Shown here one piece after another: positions 16,705 through 24,986 of a DNA stretch of 64,000 bases. The stretch comes from UBA1141 sp963665155 (GTDB lineage: Bacteria; Chloroflexota; Dehalococcoidia; Lucifugimonadales; UBA3495). Position 1 is the first letter of the stretch. Every line of letters begins with the position of its first letter. A program made the position numbers and the translations under genes. The DNA is taken from the NCBI GenBank assembly GCA_963665155.2, contig CAXXFI010000001.1:868001-932000 (forward strand). The letters run 5' to 3'. The notes under the pieces were generated by a model. That model ran no database searches. It worked only from the letters and a program-made list of their open reading frames with translations, and was not told the origin of the DNA.

Positions 16705-18569
16705 AACTCCGGCCGAAAAGTACCCTGACCTAGGCTGTCCCGATATACTGGGCAAGAGATTTAATAAATGGGTGTGGGAGGTTGAGGATGCTGGGAGTAC
16801 GGTCGGCGCAACGAGGGCTGCTGGAAGCGGATCACCTGTACCTGGACTATGTGGGCCGGGGCTCCTTCTATGGCTTCCTGGCCTCCCTGCGGGGACAGCT
16901 ATTTCGAGACGAAGAGTTCGCCGAGCTATATTGCCCAGACAATGGCCGGGATAGCGTGCCCCCAAGTCTGGTGGCCACTGCGCTGTTGTTGCAAGCCTAC
17001 GACAAAGTCAGCGACGCCGAAGCCAAACAGCGGGCGGATTTTGATATCCGGTGGAAGGTGGCGTTGGGGATTGAGGTGGAGGACCGGCCCTTTGCCAAGA
17101 GCACGCTGCAGCTGTTTCGAGCCCAGCTGATCCTCCACGACCGGGTGCGGGCCGTCTTTCAGCGCAGCCTCCAATTCGCCCGGCAGACCGGATACCTGAA
17201 AGGACGCCGGATGAAGGTGGCGGTAGACACCACCTACATTCTGGGCCGAGGGGCGGTCAAGGACACCTACAACTTGCTGGCCGACGGCATAGTCCAGGTA
17301 GTGCGGGCGCTTTCGGACCTGGATGGGACGCGGCCCGAGGAATGGGCCTTGAGACACGGTCTGGAACTCTACTTTGGCTCCAGTGTGAAGGGAGAGGCAG
17401 AGATTGACTGGGACAACCAGAAAGAGCGGCAAGCCTTACTGCAGAAGATAGTAGCCGATGCCGACCTGGTGTTGGAGCTGGCCCGTCAGGTCCAGGGTCA
17501 GTTCCCCGAGGAGAGCCCCCAGCGCCAGGGTATAGTGGAAGCGGCGGAGTTGCTGGGGCAACTGTTACTGCAGGATGTGGAACGCCAGGAGGATGGCCCA
17601 GCCCTGAAGGATGGGGTAAGCCGGGACCGCATCCCTTCGGTACACGACCCGGAGATGCGCCACGGCCGTAAAAGCAGCAGCAAACGCTTCGACGGACATA
17701 AGGCTGCGGTGGTGGTGGATACCGATTCCCAACTGGTGACCGCGGTAGACATCCTGCCCGGCAATGCCGGTGACAACACTGGAGTCCTGGAACTGGTGGA
17801 GCAGAGTGAGGAGAACACGGGCATAGCGGTGGAGGAGACTATCGGGGATGCGGCCTATGGGGATGGCGGGACGCGGCAGGCCTTTGCCGATGCTGGTCGG
17901 ACTCTAATAGCCAAGGTGCCGGGTCGCCCTAATAAGGCCTGCTTCCCCAAGGAGGACTTCCAGATCGACTTGGAGGCAGGAACCTGCACCTGCCCAGCCG
18001 GTAATGTTACCCACACCCTGCGGACCTTCGGCACCCGGACCAACCGGTTGGGTCGGACCTACCTGGCCCGGAGTTTCCAATTCGACCCGGCGGTCTGCGG
18101 CGTATGCCCCCTGCGGTCCCAGTGCGTGGCGGCGCGGTACGGGGCGGGACGCACCGTAGCCCTGCATCCCCAAGAGGCGCTCTTGCAACAAGCCCGGGAC
18201 TTCCAGCGGAGTGAGGGCTTTGCTGAATACCGTAGGCTGCGCCAGGCGGCCGAGCATCGCCTGGCGCGGCTGGTGCAACTGGGGGTCCGCCAATCTCGCT
18301 ACTTCGGCCGAGCCAAGACCCGATTCCAACTACTCATGGCGGCCACGGTGGCCAACCTGACCCTGGTGGCTACCAAGATGGGGATGATATCTCCGGCTCC
18401 AGGCTCCTCTCACGATAAACCGGACCAGCAAGCCCCAGGGTCGCCCATCGTTACTACCCAATTCATATTGGCCGCAGCCAACTGGGTCACTCTTAGCCTC
18501 AGACTTACAGTCCACTGGTTATCCTCCACGCCATCCCGTCACAGCAGGGCTTTTCAGCCGGGTTTCTAG
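16701..18569 (+). mobile_element. Second type of IS1182-like insertion sequence (intact)
   Basis: Left end CTAGAACTCCGGCCGAAAAG and right end CTTTTCAGCCGGGTTTCTAG are imperfect inverted repeats. The left CTAG is shared with the right end of the IS701-like element, so this element sits immediately beside it. About 1.87 kb. It is unrelated in detail to the IS at 12230 and 22985. Confidence 0.78.
16788..18569 (+). CDS. IS1182-family transposase (apparently intact)
   Basis: A 593-residue DDE transposase. FAELYCPDNGRDSVPPSLVA and DFDIRWKVALGIE form the DUF772-type N-terminus. MKVAVDTTYILGRG carries the first catalytic aspartate and IGDAAYGDGGTRQ the second. The Cys cluster TCTCPAG, then FDPAVCGVCPLRSQC, is complete. 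RYFGRAKTRFQLLMAATVAN is the typical end of the family. I chose ATG 16788, with GGGAGG 5 nt upstream. The C-terminal ~40 residues run through the right terminal repeat. This is the only full-length transposase of the 12-25 kb island. Confidence 0.9.
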   Translation: MLGVRSAQRGLLEADHLYLDYVGRGSFYGFLASLRGQLFRDEEFAELYCPDNGRDSVPPSLVATALLLQAYDKVSDAEAKQRADFDIRWKVALGIEVEDRPFAKSTLQLFRAQLILHDRVRAVFQRSLQFARQTGYLKGRRMKVAVDTTYILGRGAVKDTYNLLADGIVQVVRALSDLDGTRPEEWALRHGLELYFGSSVKGEAEIDWDNQKERQALLQKIVADADLVLELARQVQGQFPEESPQRQGIVEAAELLGQLLLQDVERQEDGPALKDGVSRDRIPSVHDPEMRHGRKSSSKRFDGHKAAVVVDTDSQLVTAVDILPGNAGDNTGVLELVEQSEENTGIAVEETIGDAAYGDGGTRQAFADAGRTLIAKVPGRPNKACFPKEDFQIDLEAGTCTCPAGNVTHTLRTFGTRTNRLGRTYLARSFQFDPAVCGVCPLRSQCVAARYGAGRTVALHPQEALLQQARDFQRSEGFAEYRRLRQAAEHRLARLVQLGVRQSRYFGRAKTRFQLLMAATVANLTLVATKMGMISPAPGSSHDKPDQQAPGSPIVTTQFILAAANWVTLSLRLTVHWLSSTPSRHSRAFQPGF

Positions 18570-18570
18570 G

Positions 18571-18690
18571 ACCTTTTTGAGAGACCAAGGCCCCAAGGGA
18601 AAGCGGGATGAAGTGCTCAGCGGACGTTGGCGGGGGACTGCGCCTACCTCGGTCCACAAGATCATCATCGAGTACACCGAAGAGGCTTAG
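18571..18690 (+). pseudogene. Fragment of an unidentified gene (probable phage C-terminus)
   Basis: After the IS end one frame reads FLRDQGPKGKRDEVLSGRWR then GTAPTSVHKIIIEYTEEA to TAG at 18688. It has no start of its own and lies between two phage head genes, so it is probably the 3' end of a gene cut off by the IS insertions. The product is not identifiable. Confidence 0.45.
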
Positions 18691-18793
18691 CTTCGGAAGT
18701 CCATCGGGAAGTATCCTGGCTCTCTTGACCAGACCAAAACCGCGATTTTCCGAATAAACTGTTTTTAACTGTGCTTAATGAGAAGGAGGCCGG

Positions 18794-19580
18794 ATGGGCC
18801 GTGAAGCGTACAGGTCTTTATATGGAGACCTGACCAAGCTAAAAGATGACAGCCTGCTTAAAGACCCCGCTTCGGGCAGCGGCGACGATGACGAGATGTT
18901 ACTACTGTAACCGCCACTTTTACCCGCGAACCCAGACCTTGGTGTTTGATGGGAACGGTGGTGGCCGATTGCTGATACCCGATTTGGCGTCCTTGACCAG
19001 TTTGAAAGAGGACTCCAACGACGACAAAACTTTCAATGAAACCTGGGCCGCCGCGGACTATTGGCTGGAACCCTATAATGCCGAGCCTACCCAACATTGG
19101 GGCCAGCCTTACACTGCCATCCGGGTTCGTCAGAAAGGCGCGAAAGACAGTTTCACCGCCGGGGAGCAGCACTTCCAGATTGATGGCGTTTGGGGTTACC
19201 GGGAACACAAAGAGGACAGCGGCACCGACCTAAACGACGCCTCAATGAACACCACCAAGACCGCCGTGGCGGTTGATGACGGCACCCAGTTCGCCATCGG
19301 CCATACGGTAATGATCGGCAGCGAACAAATGCTTATAACCAATATATCCAGCAACAACCTGACCGTGACTCGTGCGATTAACGGAACAACCGCTGCGGCC
19401 CACACCGATAATTCCGATGTTTATATACTTCGGTGGCCCGCCTCAGTGGAGCGGGCCACTCTAATCCAGACGGCCCGGATTTGGACCCGAGCCGCCGATT
19501 TTGAGCCATTCTTCGTCGATGCCGACGTGGACACGGATGTCAGATTGCTGCTTGAACCCTACCGGAAGTTGACGGCGTGA
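18794..19580 (+). pseudogene. Phage head-tail connector-like protein, frameshifted
   Basis: ATG 18794 follows AAGGAGG and gives MGREAYRSLYGDLTKLKDDS then DDDEMLLL before TAA at 18905. The protein continues in another frame from 18906 with CNRHFYPRTQTLVFDGNGGG. Gp6/connector-like proteins normally have a helix ending in ID-x-Y-C at this junction, so roughly 15 codons plus the frame are lost. The rest holds an inserted beta-rich stretch (about residues 135-190, AVDDGTQFAIGHTVMIGSEQ, TRAINGTTAAAHT) of the kind found in phage structural proteins, and ends with VRLLLEPYRKLTA. It belongs with the prohead protease fragment to one former head module. Confidence 0.68.
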
Positions 19581-19829
19581 CCTTTTGGCCCATTAGGGAT
19601 ACTAGATCGAGATGGATGGGTCGCAGAAAAAACACCTGAGGTAACAATCGGGCCGATGCAATACGCTAGGATCGCTGAGGGACGGTTGCCGCTGTTGATG
19701 CCGGTGGTTAATGCCCCGCTTGAATTTTTGTTATAGACTGGGGATAAATCTATATTCCCACTGCGCCCTGCGTCGCACCGTGCCATGCGTTGCACCGTGC
19801 AGCGCGCTGCACAGTGAAAGGTTTGAGAT
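19581..19829. other. Intergenic region with GCACCGTGC repeats
   Basis: 250 bp. Near 19769-19820 the motif GCACCGTGC and near variants (GCGTTGCACC, GCTGCACAGTG) recur four times just before the enoyl-CoA hydratase start. They could be a regulator site or simple repeats. Confidence 0.4.
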
Positions 19830-20618
19830 ATGTCGGACTATATTCTGGTACACCGGGAACCCCCATTGACCACCGTGACCTTTAATCGCCCGGACCAGCG
19901 AAACGCAATTAATTTCTCAATGTGGAGAGACCTTGCCCCAATGCTCGCAGACTTGGATGCCGACGGGGAGACTCGGGTAATCGTTTTTGCTGGCGCCGGA
20001 GGGGAGGCGTTTTCGGCTGGCGCCGACATCAAAGACTTTGAGGAATATCGGTCCGACTCCGAGAAAGGCGCGCTGTATAACGACGCTGTTAACGGAGTGC
20101 TGGTCCAACTGCATTCCATGTCCACTCCCACGATTTCCATGATCAATGGCTTTGCCGTTGGCGGCGGCTGCGAGCTGGCCATTGCCACCGATTTGCGCAT
20201 CGCCTCCGAAGATAGCCGCTTTGGCATTCCCGTGGCTCGTCTGGGTATCACGGTAGGCCACCAGGAAATGCAAGGTCTGGTTAACCTAGTAGGCAAAGGC
20301 AACGCAATGTACATATTGCTGTCCGGCCGGTTGCTGGATGCCCAGGAAGCGTTGCGTATTGGCTTAGTAAACCAAGTGCTCCCCAAAGAAGAGGTGGAAA
20401 CCTACGCTTACCAATTGGCCAGCGAGATCGCCAACCTGGCGCCCTTGTCCCACCAGGTGAATAAGCAGACCATGAAACAGGTATTGGCCAAGCCGTCTTT
20501 GGCCGAACTAACACCGGAAGAGTCGATACTACCGCTCACCCAGTTCGATACCAAGGACTATCAAGAAGGTTACCGGGCGTTTCTGGAAAAGCGCCGCCCC
20601 AGTTTTATAGGCCAATAA
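19830..20618 (+). CDS. Enoyl-CoA hydratase/isomerase family protein
   Basis: A 262-residue crotonase. The N-terminal VTFNRPDQRNAINFSMW, the oxyanion-hole segments FSAGADIKDFEEY and INGFAVGGGCELAIATDLRI, and RFGIPVARLGITVG are all present. The glutamate usually found at the first catalytic position (GGCELA) is there; the second position (P-E-x-x-x-G) is replaced by ARLGITVGHQE, so classical hydratase activity is uncertain. C-terminal helix EGYRAFLEKRRPSF is typical. It is monocistronic with its own terminator; the substrate cannot be told. Confidence 0.88.
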   Translation: MSDYILVHREPPLTTVTFNRPDQRNAINFSMWRDLAPMLADLDADGETRVIVFAGAGGEAFSAGADIKDFEEYRSDSEKGALYNDAVNGVLVQLHSMSTPTISMINGFAVGGGCELAIATDLRIASEDSRFGIPVARLGITVGHQEMQGLVNLVGKGNAMYILLSGRLLDAQEALRIGLVNQVLPKEEVETYAYQLASEIANLAPLSHQVNKQTMKQVLAKPSLAELTPEESILPLTQFDTKDYQEGYRAFLEKRRPSFIGQ

Positions 20619-20657
20619 GCATCTAGCATCTGGGGGAATTGATCCCGAGTCACCTGC

Positions 20658-20692
20658 AGCCTCCAGCCTATTTGGGCTGGGGGCTATTTTGT
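20658..20692 (+). terminator. Rho-independent terminator after the enoyl-CoA hydratase gene
   Basis: AGCCTCCAGCC pairs with GGCTGGGGGCT (one G-U) around TATTTG and is followed by ATTTTGTT. Confidence 0.85.
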
Positions 20693-20795
20693 TCCAAAGA
20701 CTACCGTCGTGATCGAAATCCAACCGTGGGTGTAGCTTTCCTGTTCCAAAGGCTACCGTCATGATCGAAGTCCAACCATAGGATGCGGCTTTCCT
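20691..20795. repeat. Two tandem ~52-bp direct repeats
   Basis: The units begin GTTCCAAAGACTACCGTCGT and GTTCCAAAGGCTACCGTCAT and both end GCTTTCCT; they are about 80% identical over 52 bp. They follow the terminator and have no coding potential. Confidence 0.75.
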
Positions 20796-21087
20796 GGCAC
20801 TGCAAAGGCGCTAAGAATTGATGAGGAAAGCGGCCCGTTTTCCGCCTGCACGCCATTCCGGCGCAGGCCGGAATCCAGTTGCGTTTTTCACCGTAATAAC
20901 CGATGGCGCACCGAGGTTAACGCCTTGGGCTCACAGCTTCCGCTTAGATGACACCTGGGTCTCCATCGTCTTGGTAATATTTAGTTCTAAGGCAAAAGAA
21001 ATAGCATTGGCTGACCGGGGTTGACCGGAAATAATATCCCTAAAACCCTCACTGAACTCTCGCTGCATGTAGAATGATTTCACTAAT
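20796..21087. other. Intergenic region with a REP-like palindrome
   Basis: ATTCCGGCGCAGGCCGGAAT (about 20854-20873) is a perfect palindrome with a short loop, of the type dispersed in many genomes. The promoter of tlyA is expected in the rest. Confidence 0.5.
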
Positions 21088-21858
21088 ATGTGTGCAGAGA
21101 GAACGAAATCGAAATCGTCTGGACCCTCCAAGAAAGGCAGAGAGCGGGCTGACCTGTTGTTGGTTTCCAAGGGATTGGCTGAAAGCCGAGAGCAAGCCCA
21201 GACTCTGATCATGGAGGGTTTGGTTTTCACACCCTCCGGCAGGGTCGCAAAAGCCAGTTCCCTGGTGGCCGGCGAAACAGTGTTGGAGGTACGAGGGCGT
21301 CTGCCCTACGTGGGCCGGGGCGGGTTGAAGTTGGCCCATGCTCTGGACGAATTCGGGCTCTCTCCCCAGGATATGGTGGCCCTGGACCTGGGTGCGTCGA
21401 CGGGTGGGTTCACCGATTGCTTGTTGCAAAGGGGCGCTCAACGGGTTTACGCACTGGATGTTGGGCACGGACAACTCGACTATCGCCTTCGGCAGGACTC
21501 CAGGGTAGTGGTCATGGAAAAACAAAATGCTCGCTACCTCATTGAATTGCCAGAACCCGTAGACTTGGTCACCATCGACGTTTCATTCATCTCCCTAAAG
21601 TTGGTTATACGCCAAGCCCTCGTCAAATTGAAGGATGGCGGCTGCTTGGTAACCCTGGTAAAACCCCAATTTGAGGCGCCGAGGCAAGATGTGGGCCGGG
21701 GTGGCGTAATTAAAGACCCTCAGGTTCACGCGCGCGTCTTGGCAAAGACTATCGTATGGGTGGTGGAGAATGGCATAAGGTTGCGAAACCTGTGCGCTTC
21801 ACCCATTTTGGGCGACGCCGGAAACAAAGAGTTTTTCCTACTGTTGCAAAAGACCTGA
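21088..21858 (+). CDS. tlyA: TlyA-family rRNA 2'-O-methyltransferase
   Basis: TlyA proteins methylate the 2'-OH of cytidines in 16S/23S rRNA. An S4 RNA-binding domain spans about residues 15-75 (RADLLLVSKGLAESREQAQT). The FtsJ-like SAM domain follows, with motif I VALDLGASTGGFTDCLL, the RVYALDVGHGQLDYRL stretch, and VDLVTIDVSFISLKLV. VTLVKPQFEAPRQDVGRGGV is the conserved KPQFE motif. 256 residues, standard length. The N-terminus is rich in Lys/Ser and the exact start is uncertain. It may also act as a haemolysin-like protein in some species, but the rRNA role is better founded. Confidence 0.9.
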   Translation: MCAERTKSKSSGPSKKGRERADLLLVSKGLAESREQAQTLIMEGLVFTPSGRVAKASSLVAGETVLEVRGRLPYVGRGGLKLAHALDEFGLSPQDMVALDLGASTGGFTDCLLQRGAQRVYALDVGHGQLDYRLRQDSRVVVMEKQNARYLIELPEPVDLVTIDVSFISLKLVIRQALVKLKDGGCLVTLVKPQFEAPRQDVGRGGVIKDPQVHARVLAKTIVWVVENGIRLRNLCASPILGDAGNKEFFLLLQKT

Positions 21859-21877
21859 TTTAGCTTTAGGTTTCATT

Positions 21878-21937
21878 GATAAGAGTTTTCGGGACAAGAG
21901 TTTTCGGGACAAGAGTTTCCGGGATAGGGATTCCCGG
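21878..21937. repeat. 15-bp tandem repeat, four units
   Basis: The units are GATAAGAGTTTTCGG, GACAAGAGTTTTCGG, GACAAGAGTTTCCGG and a decayed GATAGGGATTCCCGG. They lie between tlyA and the CinA-like gene, outside any frame. Confidence 0.85.
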
Positions 21938-22038
21938 CCATACGAGACCGGCCACTTGGGACCGGCCAGGTGTGGATGGAAAGCGGCAAGGGTGTCCCAT
22001 TAGAAAGTTGATCATGTGCTGAAAGGAGGAAGCTACAC

Positions 22039-22512
22039 ATGGACGTATCAGAATTGGCTGCTATATTGCTGGAAAGGGAACAGACGGTTTCAGTGGCAGA
22101 GGCTGACACCTGCGGTTTGATTGGTTACATGCTGGGCACCATACCCGGCGCATCAAAGTTTTTCCCAGGGGGAGTTATAGCCTACACGGGTGGTCTCAAG
22201 CAGAAAATCCTTGGCGTGTCCCATGAGTTGTACGACACCTACGGCAGTGTTAGCGAGGAAATGGCGATAGCTATGGCCAAGGGCGTCAGGGAGTTGACCG
22301 ACACGGACTACGCCGTCTCCGTAACCGGCGTGACCGGCCCAGCCCAAGGTCGCTCCACCTATCCGATAGGCACATTTTATGTCGGCCTGGCAGTTAAAGG
22401 CGGGGAAGATCGGGCCATCGAGATTCATGTGGAAGGCGACAGGGATGCTACCAAACGGGCATCGGCCCAAGCCGCATTGGACCTATTGGGCGAGCACCTC
22501 AAGGCTGGTTAG
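22039..22512 (+). CDS. CinA C-terminal (PncC-like) family protein
   Basis: A 157-residue stand-alone CinA-C domain, related to nicotinamide-mononucleotide amidohydrolase. PGASKFFPGGVIAYTGGLKQ, YGSVSEEMAIAMAKGVREL and VTGVTGPAQGRSTYPIGTFY are clear family motifs. The catalytic loop, normally AES-x-TGG, reads VAEADTCGLIGYML, so the family serine is Ala and one Gly is Cys. It may therefore lack the usual deamidase activity. Start ATG 22039 after AAAGGAGG. A 13-bp palindrome follows at 22538. Confidence 0.82.
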   Translation: MDVSELAAILLEREQTVSVAEADTCGLIGYMLGTIPGASKFFPGGVIAYTGGLKQKILGVSHELYDTYGSVSEEMAIAMAKGVRELTDTDYAVSVTGVTGPAQGRSTYPIGTFYVGLAVKGGEDRAIEIHVEGDRDATKRASAQAALDLLGEHLKAG

Positions 22513-22537
22513 CCCCAGGCAATGCTGGAAACTGCTG

Positions 22538-22576
22538 GGTACGTAGGCCCCGTTATTAGATAGGGGCCTACGTACC
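22538..22576. terminator. Long perfect hairpin after the CinA-like gene
   Basis: GGTACGTAGGCCCC and GGGGCCTACGTACC pair perfectly over 14 bp around an 11-base loop. There is no T tract, so it may be a terminator of another kind or a dispersed palindrome. Confidence 0.5.
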
Positions 22577-22639
22577 TTGGGCTCGAAGGCAGGATTTTCT
22601 GACTCTGGGTTGTGAACCCGGCATTATCCCCCGGAGCAG

Positions 22640-22719
22640 CCAGTCACTGGGTCGGCCAACCGCCGGGCCGGCGACCAACGGGCCGGCAACCAACGGGCTC
22701 GCAACCAACGGAGAGGGTC
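22640..22719. repeat. Short direct repeats upstream of the small membrane protein
   Basis: The phrase CAACGGGCCGGCAAC recurs with variation three to four times (about 22660-22710) just before the Shine-Dalgarno. If translated in frame it would add a Pro/Thr/Gly-rich tail, which I take as non-coding. Confidence 0.45.
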
Positions 22720-22965
22720 ATGTTGACGGTTTTTGGCGCACTAGCGGTGGGAATCATGTTCCTCGCCTACTGGCGGGAAGGCAGTTCCAAGTGGATGGTT
22801 CTAATTTTCGCCGTGGCTTCGGCGGCGACCTCCCTCTACAGCGGGTTGGTGGAAGCCTACCCCATCACGGTCATCGAAGGCCTATGGTCCTTAGTTGCCT
22901 TACAACGCTTCTATAAGCGTTACCGTGATGAGAAACTGCGCCCCAGCCAGGTAGTCGCGACTTAA
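22720..22965 (+). CDS. Small membrane protein of unknown function
   Basis: An 81-residue protein with two or three hydrophobic segments (VFGALAVGIMFLAYW, WMVLIFAVASAATSLYSGLV, VIEGLWSLVALQRF) and a basic C-terminus (YKRYRDEKLRPS). A family is not recognised, though YPITVIEGLWSLVALQRFYK resembles CBU_0592-like/DUF permeases. ATG 22720 with GAGAGG upstream; the frame also extends to 22612 through the repeats. Confidence 0.6.
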   Translation: MLTVFGALAVGIMFLAYWREGSSKWMVLIFAVASAATSLYSGLVEAYPITVIEGLWSLVALQRFYKRYRDEKLRPSQVVAT

Positions 22966-22984
22966 ACCTACCTGACTTAATCTT

Positions 22985-24965
22985 GATTCCCTCGCAAAAA
23001 GGCCTGTTTGAGATGAACCCTGGCGTGCGAAGGGGCCTGGAAGGGAGGAGGCCACGGGATGCCGGCTGCTGGCCTCACCGCACCATCTGCCGCGCTCAGG
23101 ACAAGCGTGATCCCGTTGCGGTACCCCTTCCGTGGCTCAGGGCACCCGGTGGAAGCTGTGGAGCGGCGCCCTCATGCGGCCGTGACCGCAGGTACCGTCC
23201 CGACCGCCCGCTGAGCCGTGTTCTCCATCTCCACCAGGCGTGCATGGACCATCCGCTTGAAGTTGCACGCCAACGCCTTCAGGTAGACGGCAAGCCGCAC
23301 CCGACGGCCCCCTCGCACCCGCAAGCGCCCAAGCCCGTGGGCGCGCTTCAGCTCGGAGTTCGTTCCCTCGATACCGGCCCTTATGGCATACCGCTTGCGC
23401 CACTCCTCGGTGGCCTCGGCCCTCCGGCGCCGCTCGATGTTCACCTTCACCAGGTCCGCCTTGAGGACGTAGGCCCCCGCACGCCGGTCCAGCTTCACTG
23501 GGCAACGGGACCGCAAGGGGCAGGGCTCGCATGTTGTCCTGGCAAAGTGGACCTCTACCCGCTCCGGCGCATCCTCCAACTCGTACTCCTCGATGGACGG
23601 GTGGCCGCGGGGCACACCGTGGCCTGCTCCCCTGTGACGTCGATCTGAAAGTCCGCGGCGGTGAGCGGCGGTGGTCCGTCACCCTCTCCTTCGTGCGAGT
23701 TCCCCGGTGCCGACCCCGCCACCGGGCTCACCAGTTCCGTTCCCCGGCGCGAGGCTTCGAAGGCATTGCGGCCCGACCCATACGCCGTGTCGGCGAAGAG
23801 CTCGTCCGGTCGGACCTTCCGCTCCGCGAGCCCGTCAACGACCGGCACGCTCACGTCGGTGTCGCTCCCACTCGAGGGGGTCACCTCCACGTGGGTGATG
23901 AGCTGGGTGGCGTTCTCCTCGTGGCAGGTCTCCGCCACCTGCACCTCGTACCCCTTCCCCTTGTGGCCGCTGTAGGTCACATCCGGGTCGTGGGGCGATT
24001 GCAGCGAGTCGGCGGACACCTGCTTCGGGTCCTTCAAGGCCACGGGCACCTTGCATTCCCCAGCATCGTCGTCATCGTCCCTGGGGCGCCCGTCCCGGTG
24101 TTTGCCCACATGGCACTGCTCCCGCAGCAGCCGCTCCAGCAGCCGGTACTCCTCCAGCTGGGCAGCAGTCGTGCCATGGAACCGGTCCACCAGCCGGTAG
24201 AGGTCCCGGGCACAGACCGAAAGGCGTCGCCGACCCTCCCCCGTGCGGGCGTCCTCGTAGTGGGTCGCCTCGTCTTCTTCCTTCAAATAGCGCCCTAGGA
24301 GGCCCTCCGGAACCCCAGGGCGAAGCTCTGGGTGCTCCCAGCGCAAGGCCCGCAGGAACAACCGCATCGTCTCACAGAACAGGCCCAGCCGGGTGAGTGT
24401 GGCGATGTTGCTCATGATGTGGGTGGAGTCCAGCCGTTGCTTTCCGGTGCGTATGCCCAGCGCCTGGATGATCCGGTCCGTGGTCTCCTGGAAAGCCAGC
24501 CGGCCACCGTCGTGCTGCATCAGGCGAACTCGGAAGTTGTGGAGGGTCTTCTGGGGCAGGTGGGTCTCCTCGATGTCCAGCCGCAGGGCGTGGTGCCAGA
24601 GCAGGTTGAACTCTAGTTGTTCCAGAGCTTCATCGTCGGTGAGGTTGAACATCTCTTTGAGGAGGTGGACCCCGAGGACGGTCTGCACCGCCCGGTTGGG
24701 ACGGCCGTTGTCCACGCAGTACATGGGAGCAAAGCGCTCCTCGTCAATCAGGGGGAGCGCCTCGTTTCGGAAAACCTCGGCCCAACTTCTCTCCAGACGC
24801 TTAGCCTTCTTCGGCGTCACCAGGAACTGGGACTGCCAGAGGCTCTCTTGCGGGTCTCGTATTCGGAACATCCTCCCCTCCCTCGGCCAGGCGCTGCCCC
24901 AACGCCCTTTCCCCACATTATCCTCCCATTGCCCCCGGAGGACGAGGGGTTTTTACGAGGGAATC
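22985..24965 (-). mobile_element. IS1182-like insertion sequence, copy 2
   Basis: Near-identical to 12230-14184, with the same inverted repeats. It is flanked by the direct repeat AATCTT (22979-22984 and 24966-24971), again 6 bp and close to AAGCTT of copy 1. The separate duplications show that the two copies moved independently and do not bound a composite transposon. It lies 21 bp downstream of the acylase stop. Confidence 0.88.
23172..24871 (-). pseudogene. IS1182-family transposase (copy 2, one-base frameshift)
   Basis: From MFRIRDPQESLWQ to about VTGEQATVCPA the protein equals copy 1. One G is then missing (CCGCGGGG instead of CCGGCGGGG near 23608), so the frame is lost. The C-terminal part continues in another frame with the complete TTCEPCPLRSRC cluster and ends GTVPAVTAA as in copy 1. 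It thus retains the nine residues lost from copy 1 but is frameshifted. Confidence 0.85.
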
Positions 24966-24986
24966 AATCTTGGACGTAGATATAGA

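Noticed and set aside
12230..24965. Composite transposon bounded by the two IS1182-like copies
   Set aside because: Each copy has its own 6-bp direct repeat (AAGCTT and AATCTT), so they inserted independently.
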